DNA from: Clostridiales bacterium
GTDB lineage: Bacteria; Bacillota; Clostridia; Oscillospirales; Acutalibacteraceae
Direction of reading: 5' to 3'
Assembly (NCBI GenBank): GCA_019422525.1
Contig: JAHZDE010000003.1
Coordinates: 124,001-188,000, forward strand
DNA: 64,000 bases
Shown: piece by piece, positions 59,978-64,000 of the stretch
Position numbering within the stretch: the stretch's first letter is position 1
Layout: each line of letters begins with the position of its first letter
Notes under the pieces: model-generated
Database searches by the model: none
Told to the model about the DNA's origin: nothing
What the model saw: the letters and a program-made list of their open reading frames with translations, nothing else
Position numbers and translations under genes: made by a program

Positions 59978-61135
59978 GTGACAAGATTTTTCGGGCGTAT
60001 CTGGCAGTACATCAAGGATATGGACAAGTTCCTGTTTTTGCTGATTCTTGTCATTTCCACATACAGCCTTTTATTGCTGAAAAGTGTTTCCCGCGCATCT
60101 GATTCCAATTATTTTAAAACCCAGTTGATGGCTATTGTTCTGGGCCTAATAGGCGCCTGGATACTGACCCTCATTGATTATAACGCAATTGCCAGTTTCT
60201 GGTATTTAATTGCAGGTTTCAGTATATTTTTAATGGTTTACACGCTTCTTTTCGGAATTTCCATCCAAAATGATGACGGTGTCAATGCAAAAGCCTGGAT
60301 TAGTTTGGGATTTACCACTTTTCAAAGCTCGGAACTGGTAAAAATTGCTTTTATGGTCACTTTTGCCAAACATTTGTCTGTACTGAAAGAGCGGGACCTG
60401 CTGAAAAAATTTGGCCATGTAGCTTTGCTGGGCGTTCACGCTTTAATTCCTATGGGATTGTGTGTTCTGCAGGGTGATACCGGTGCTGCAGTAATCTTTT
60501 TCTGCATGTTCCTTGCTATGTCCTTTGTTGCAGGTGTACAGCTTCGGTATTTTGCCGGGTTGTTCGGGGCAATCCTGATTGCTGCCCCTCTGGCCTGGAA
60601 ATATTTTTTGGAAGAGTACCAGAAAAAACGCTTCACCGCGGTGTATAATCTGGACGACCCACTGGTAGCCCGCGGCGATGGTTATCAACAATATCAAGGC
60701 CGTCTCTCCATTGGTTCCGGCCAATTGTGGGGCCGCGGCCTGTTTGAAGGCCCACGGGTGGAAAGCAACCGGGTTACCTTCCAACAAAGTGACTTTATCT
60801 TTTCTGTAGCTGGAGAAGAGCTGGGGTTTATTGGTTGTATCCTGCTGATTGCCCTGCTGGTTCTGCTGCTGATTCGAGTGATTCACAACGCCCGTGTTGC
60901 CCGTGATCCTATTGGAACTTACATTTGTATGGGATTTTTCGGAATGATTGCTTCTCAGGCCATTTTCAATATTGGTATGTGCCTGGCCGTTCTGCCTGTC
61001 ATGGGCGTAACACTCCCCTTCTTTAGTGCCGGCGGCTCTTCGGCGGCTTGCCTGTATTTTGGTTATGGATTGGTACAAAACGTTTATCTGCACCACAAAG
61101 AAGTAGATGGCTTTACCCTTCGGCGAAACCGATAG
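59978..61135 (+). CDS. SEDS-family peptidoglycan polymerase (RodA/FtsW)
   Basis: A 385-residue SEDS membrane glycosyltransferase that polymerises lipid II. About ten spans are visible, with the family motifs in the large extracellular loop (SIGSGQLWGRGLFEG, QSDFIFSVAGEELGF) and the end PFFSAGGSSAACLYFGYGLV. RodA acts in elongation, FtsW in division; a spore-specific SpoVE is also possible, and no class B PBP is adjacent. The GTG at 59978 has AGGAG 8 bases ahead, better than ATG 59972. Confidence 0.9.
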   Translation: MTRFFGRIWQYIKDMDKFLFLLILVISTYSLLLLKSVSRASDSNYFKTQLMAIVLGLIGAWILTLIDYNAIASFWYLIAGFSIFLMVYTLLFGISIQNDDGVNAKAWISLGFTTFQSSELVKIAFMVTFAKHLSVLKERDLLKKFGHVALLGVHALIPMGLCVLQGDTGAAVIFFCMFLAMSFVAGVQLRYFAGLFGAILIAAPLAWKYFLEEYQKKRFTAVYNLDDPLVARGDGYQQYQGRLSIGSGQLWGRGLFEGPRVESNRVTFQQSDFIFSVAGEELGFIGCILLIALLVLLLIRVIHNARVARDPIGTYICMGFFGMIASQAIFNIGMCLAVLPVMGVTLPFFSAGGSSAACLYFGYGLVQNVYLHHKEVDGFTLRRNR

Positions 61136-61163
61136 AGTATACTCTCTTTTATATCATAGAATC

Positions 61164-61209
61164 AAAAAGGCTTCCCTGTGCCATACAAAATGGCAAGGGA
61201 AGCCTTTTT
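61164..61209. terminator. bidirectional intrinsic terminator
   Basis: AAAAAGGCTTCCCT on the left pairs with AGGGAAGCCTTTTT on the right, with further pairing inside. It separates the RodA/FtsW-family gene (+) and recR (-). Confidence 0.9.
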
Positions 61210-61225
61210 ATTTACCATATGTGTG

Positions 61226-61828
61226 TTACAGTTCCCGACGGCCTTCAATGGCACGAGAAAGGGTTACTTCATCAGCATATTCCAAATCCCCACCTACAGG
61301 AATTCCATAGGCGAGCCGGGTCACCCGAATCCCCATGGGCTTGAGCAGACGGGAAATATACATGGCCGTCGCCTCCCCTTCCACCGTGGGGTTGGTGGCC
61401 ATAATCACTTCTTTCACCTGCGAATCCGCCACCCGGGCAAGAAGCTCTTTAATGTGCAGCTGGTCGGGGCCTACGCCGCTCAACGGTGAAATCACGCCAT
61501 GAAGGACATGATAGGTTGCGTTGAACTCATTGGTCCGCTCCAGTGCAAACACATCCCGAGGGTCTTCCACCACACAAATCACCGACTTATCTCGGGTATT
61601 GCTGCGGCATACAGGGCAAAGCTCTTCATCCGTCAAATTACAGCAAATCTTGCAGTAATGGATTTTCTCATGGGCATCCAAAATGGCCTTGGAGAATTTC
61701 TCCGCCTCTTCTTTCGAGACTCCCAGAATATAATATGCCAGCCGCTGGGCTGTTTTGTGGCCGATACCCGGCAGCTTTTCAAACTGCTCTACCAGCGTTT
61801 CCAGCGGTGCTACATGATAGGCTGCCAT
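61226..61828 (-). CDS. recR: recombination protein RecR
   Basis: RecR helps load RecA on gapped DNA. The 200-residue protein has the helix-hairpin-helix LPGIGHKTAQRLAYYIL, a four-cysteine zinc finger (CKICCNLTDEELCPVC), and a Toprim domain beginning VICVVEDPRDVFALE. I set the start at ATG 61828, four bases after the ybaB stop, because the family begins MxxYxxPL. Last gene of dnaX-ybaB-recR. Confidence 0.96.
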   Translation of the reverse strand: MAAYHVAPLETLVEQFEKLPGIGHKTAQRLAYYILGVSKEEAEKFSKAILDAHEKIHYCKICCNLTDEELCPVCRSNTRDKSVICVVEDPRDVFALERTNEFNATYHVLHGVISPLSGVGPDQLHIKELLARVADSQVKEVIMATNPTVEGEATAMYISRLLKPMGIRVTRLAYGIPVGGDLEYADEVTLSRAIEGRREL

Positions 61829-61832
61829 GGAA

Positions 61833-62180
61833 TTAGAACAGGCCCGGGACATTCAGTCCGCCGGACAGTTTCTCCATTCTATCGTTTTTCTCGGTGGAAG
61901 CAGCACGCAGCGCTTCGTTGGCCGCTGCAATAATCATGTCAGACAGCATCTCCACATCCTCCGGGTCAACCACTTCGGGCTTCATATCAACAGCCTTCAG
62001 CTCCATTTTACCGGTTACTGTAACTGTAACAGCGCCGCCGCCGGAAGTAGCCGTATACTCTTTTTCTTCCAGTTCTTTGGCCAGCTCATCCATATCCTCT
62101 TGCAATTTTTGAGCCTGGCGGGCCAGCTGCTGCAAATTGCTCACACCGCCGCCGTATCCTTGGGGTAATCTTGCTTTCAT
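61833..62180 (-). CDS. YbaB/EbfC nucleoid-associated protein
   Basis: A 115-residue dimeric DNA-binding protein of the YbaB family, whose partner position between dnaX and recR is nearly universal. The N-terminal helix is Gln/Lys-rich (LARQAQKLQEDMDELAKEL), and the central strands contain GGAVTVTVTGKMELKAVDM. The start ATG 62180 follows AGGAGGA. Confidence 0.94.
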   Translation of the reverse strand: MKARLPQGYGGGVSNLQQLARQAQKLQEDMDELAKELEEKEYTATSGGGAVTVTVTGKMELKAVDMKPEVVDPEDVEMLSDMIIAAANEALRAASTEKNDRMEKLSGGLNVPGLF

Positions 62181-62194
62181 ATCAATTCCTCCTA

Positions 62195-63853
62195 CTACTT
62201 TTTTTCAGTAACGTCAATCCCCGCCTCTCTGGCTTCCTCAGCCAGCTGAGCAAGGGGATCCTGTTGTTCCGCCGTTTTTGTCTCAGTCTTCTTATATGGT
62301 CCAAGCTTATAGACCTTTCCGGTCACCTGCCGAATCGCATCCCGCATTTTATCACGCTGGGAGGATTTCCGCAAAAGCTCAAAAGCCAATTCCTGAGGGG
62401 CGTCTATCAGCACATAGCTCCCGCTGACATAGGCAGAGGAGCCATGAAATGCCGCTGCAATAGATTGAGAATACCCGCGCATCAGTTGAAGAATCTCGGG
62501 CCATTCTTCCAGCCGTTTGGCGTTGGCCTGGATTTCCTCCATGGACACCGGTTTTGCACGGGTTGCCGGTTCCGGCCCGGCTTTTTTCCCAATAGAATCC
62601 GGGGAGCGCTTCGGAACGGTTTCCTCCTGTAAAGCGGTCTCCGGCTGAGAATCCTGCTCCGGGACAATCTGGGGTGCCGATATGGGAGCTGATTCGATAC
62701 TGCCCGCTCCAGACGACAGCCGTCTTTCCAGTGCTTCAATACGCCGCACCAGTGCAGGGGTACTGTCCTCCAATTCCGGCGAACACAAACGAATCATCGT
62801 CATTTCCATTTCGACCCGGCGGTTCCCGCCTCGATACATCCGCTCAAGACTTTCCTGAAACACCGTCAGACCGTGAAGAATGGTGGCAAGGGGCGTAGAA
62901 AGAGCCTGTTTAGAAAGTCTTTCCTGTTCCTCCGGCGTCATGGCCAGCAGAGCAGAGGCATCCTTCATGGTTTTTATGAGCATCATGCCCCGGAAATGGC
63001 TGGTCATTTCTTCACAAAGCCTTGCCATATCCTTGGAATCGCGATACAGCTTGTCCACAATTTCCAGTGCCGATGCCGAATCCTTTTCCAGAATCGCCTG
63101 AGTTAAATCGAAAAGATGATCCCTTCCGGCAAGACCGGCAGTCTCGTTAACAATCTGCACGGTCACTTCACGGCTGCGTCCCAAACACTGATCCAAAAGT
63201 GACAGCGCATCCCGAAGAGCGCCGTCTGCCAGCCGGGCAATGAGCAAACCAGCCTGTTCGTCCAGCGAAGCGTTTTCATGCTGCGCCACATATTGCAGCC
63301 GAGCAGCAATATCTTCGGGCGCAATGCGGTGAAAATCAAACCGCTGGCATCGGGACAAAATGGTAGCGGGCAACTTGTGGACTTCGGTGGTTGCCAATAT
63401 GAACAGCACATGGGCTGGAGGCTCTTCCAACGTTTTGAGCAAGGCGTTAAAAGCTCCTACCGAAAGCATGTGAACCTCGTCGATAATGTACACCCGGTAT
63501 TTGGCAGAAGCCGGCGTAAAGGCTGCTTCTTCCCGCAGTTCCCGAATATTATCCACACCGTTGTTGCTGGCGGCATCAATTTCTACAATGTCCATCACTG
63601 CGCCGCTGTCAATCCCCCGGCACATTTCACACTGGCCACAGGGGTCCCCATTTACGGGATGCAGGCAGTTTACTGCCTTGGCCAGAATTTTGGCACAAGA
63701 GGTTTTGCCGGTTCCCCGAGAACCGGTAAACAGATAGGCATGGGCAATTCTTCCTGCCATCAACTCATTCCGCAAGGTAATGGTCACCTGGGGCTGACCT
63801 GCCACATCGGCAAATACCTGGGGTCTCCATTTTCGATAAAGAACCTGATACAC
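62195..63853 (-). CDS. dnaX: DNA polymerase III subunit tau/gamma
   Basis: DnaX is the AAA+ clamp-loader motor. The 552-residue protein begins MYQVLYRKWRPQVFADVAG, has Walker A GSRGTGKTSCAK at about residues 44-55, four zinc-binding cysteines in CLHPVNGDPCGQCEMC, and the sensor regions of a clamp loader. Domains I to III extend to about 370; the C-terminal tail is short compared with E. coli tau, and no slippery A-run that would produce gamma was seen. It follows the SRP RNA gene on the same strand. Confidence 0.97.
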   Translation of the reverse strand: MYQVLYRKWRPQVFADVAGQPQVTITLRNELMAGRIAHAYLFTGSRGTGKTSCAKILAKAVNCLHPVNGDPCGQCEMCRGIDSGAVMDIVEIDAASNNGVDNIRELREEAAFTPASAKYRVYIIDEVHMLSVGAFNALLKTLEEPPAHVLFILATTEVHKLPATILSRCQRFDFHRIAPEDIAARLQYVAQHENASLDEQAGLLIARLADGALRDALSLLDQCLGRSREVTVQIVNETAGLAGRDHLFDLTQAILEKDSASALEIVDKLYRDSKDMARLCEEMTSHFRGMMLIKTMKDASALLAMTPEEQERLSKQALSTPLATILHGLTVFQESLERMYRGGNRRVEMEMTMIRLCSPELEDSTPALVRRIEALERRLSSGAGSIESAPISAPQIVPEQDSQPETALQEETVPKRSPDSIGKKAGPEPATRAKPVSMEEIQANAKRLEEWPEILQLMRGYSQSIAAAFHGSSAYVSGSYVLIDAPQELAFELLRKSSQRDKMRDAIRQVTGKVYKLGPYKKTETKTAEQQDPLAQLAEEAREAGIDVTEKK

Positions 63854-63879
63854 GCCAAACCACCTCCCGTTTTATACAA

Positions 63880-63917
63880 GAAAAAGAAAAGCAAGACAGC
63901 CGCCTGTTTGAAAGGCG
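63880..63917 (-). terminator. intrinsic terminator after SRP RNA
   Basis: On the - strand CGCCT (63913-63917) pairs with AGGCG (63901-63905), followed by GCTGTCTTGCTTTTCTTTTT. Confidence 0.75.
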
Positions 63918-64000
63918 AAGTCATACCGCTGGATATACGGACGGACGGGCTGCCTGCATCGCACAGGGCAACTCCGCTTAATGCTGCTCGGTTCCCCGCC
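63918..64000 (-). ncRNA. ffs: signal recognition particle RNA, 3' half (cut by window end)
   Basis: On the - strand the sequence CGG-GGAA-CCG (63989-63998) is the GGAA tetraloop of helix 8, immediately followed by AGCAGC (63983-63988), the conserved 3' side of the Ffh-binding symmetric loop. Beyond it the GC-rich 3' strand of helix 5 continues to a terminator. SRP RNA upstream of dnaX is standard in Firmicutes. The 5' half, with the partner GTCAGG side and any Alu domain, lies outside the window; the exact 3' end is uncertain. Confidence 0.85.

Noticed and set aside
1..64000. CRISPR arrays, transposases, prophage genes, toxin-antitoxin pairs
   Set aside because: I looked for spaced direct repeats, DDE or serine recombinase motifs and small toxin pairs and found none I could support.

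Overview
The window reads as a chromosomal segment of an endospore-forming, anaerobic Gram-positive bacterium of the Clostridia, most likely an Oscillospirales/Ruminococcaceae-type organism. The support is a sporulation set typical of clostridia (SpoIVA beside a SipL-like SPOCS/LysM protein, a SpoVM micro-gene, a SigH-type sigma factor, YtfJ, and a PdaA-type deacetylase), a CIRCE-controlled groESL operon, AddAB rather than RecBCD, SRP RNA beside dnaX, and intermediate GC content. No phage, transposon, CRISPR array or classical defence island was seen. Almost all of the DNA is core chromosome, so the interesting material lies in gene order, micro-genes, start signals and one divergent enzyme complex.

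Layout. Positions 1-2.3 kb (+) hold the lysine/diaminopimelate genes dapA (cut by the window edge), a small membrane protein, dapB and a free-standing double-ACT protein. Positions 2.4-3.4 kb (-) hold a zinc-ribbon protein, a tRNA-like element without an anticodon loop, and a SigH-family sigma factor. Positions 3.6-6.7 kb (+) hold comM and a MATE transporter. Positions 6.8-10.8 kb (+) form a spore-coat/engulfment block: SipL-like protein, SpoIVA, a small membrane protein and an M50 protease. On the opposite strand at 10.9-11.2 kb lie spoVM (28 codons) and a 58-aa cysteine-containing membrane protein. groEL-groES (-) with CIRCE follows, then a two-gene ABC exporter (+) behind a strong promoter and a perfect inverted repeat.

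From 29 kb back to 15.4 kb (all -) runs the Firmicute superoperon yicC-remA-gmk-rpoZ-priA-def-fmt-yugP-rsmB-rlmN-prpC-prkC-rsgA-thiN, without coaBC and rpe. It couples nucleotide supply, transcription, primosome restart, translation initiation, rRNA modification, Ser/Thr phospho-signalling and ribosome assembly. Positions 29.3-32.6 kb (-) encode a carboxyltransferase / biotin carrier / oxaloacetate-decarboxylase-type trio in the order of a soluble transcarboxylase. Positions 32.6-38.5 kb (-) hold a second long unit: M50 protease-scpA-scpB-DUF2953-ytfJ-dacF-rluB-GNAT-like. 

Positions 38.7-52.3 kb are framed by the two subunits of the AddAB nuclease, which here lie on opposite strands about 7 kb apart. 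Between them are prfB (no programmed frameshift), a PdaA-type deacetylase, a MocA-like nucleotidyltransferase with an apparent CTG start, and a three-subunit molybdenum hydroxylase. Positions 52.4-56.4 kb (+) carry a small exporter, two flavoproteins and maf. Positions 56.5-59.7 kb (-) carry glnS and gltX. Positions 60-61.1 kb (+) carry an FtsW/RodA-family gene, and 61.2-64 kb (-) carry dnaX-ybaB-recR preceded by the 3' half of SRP RNA at the window edge.
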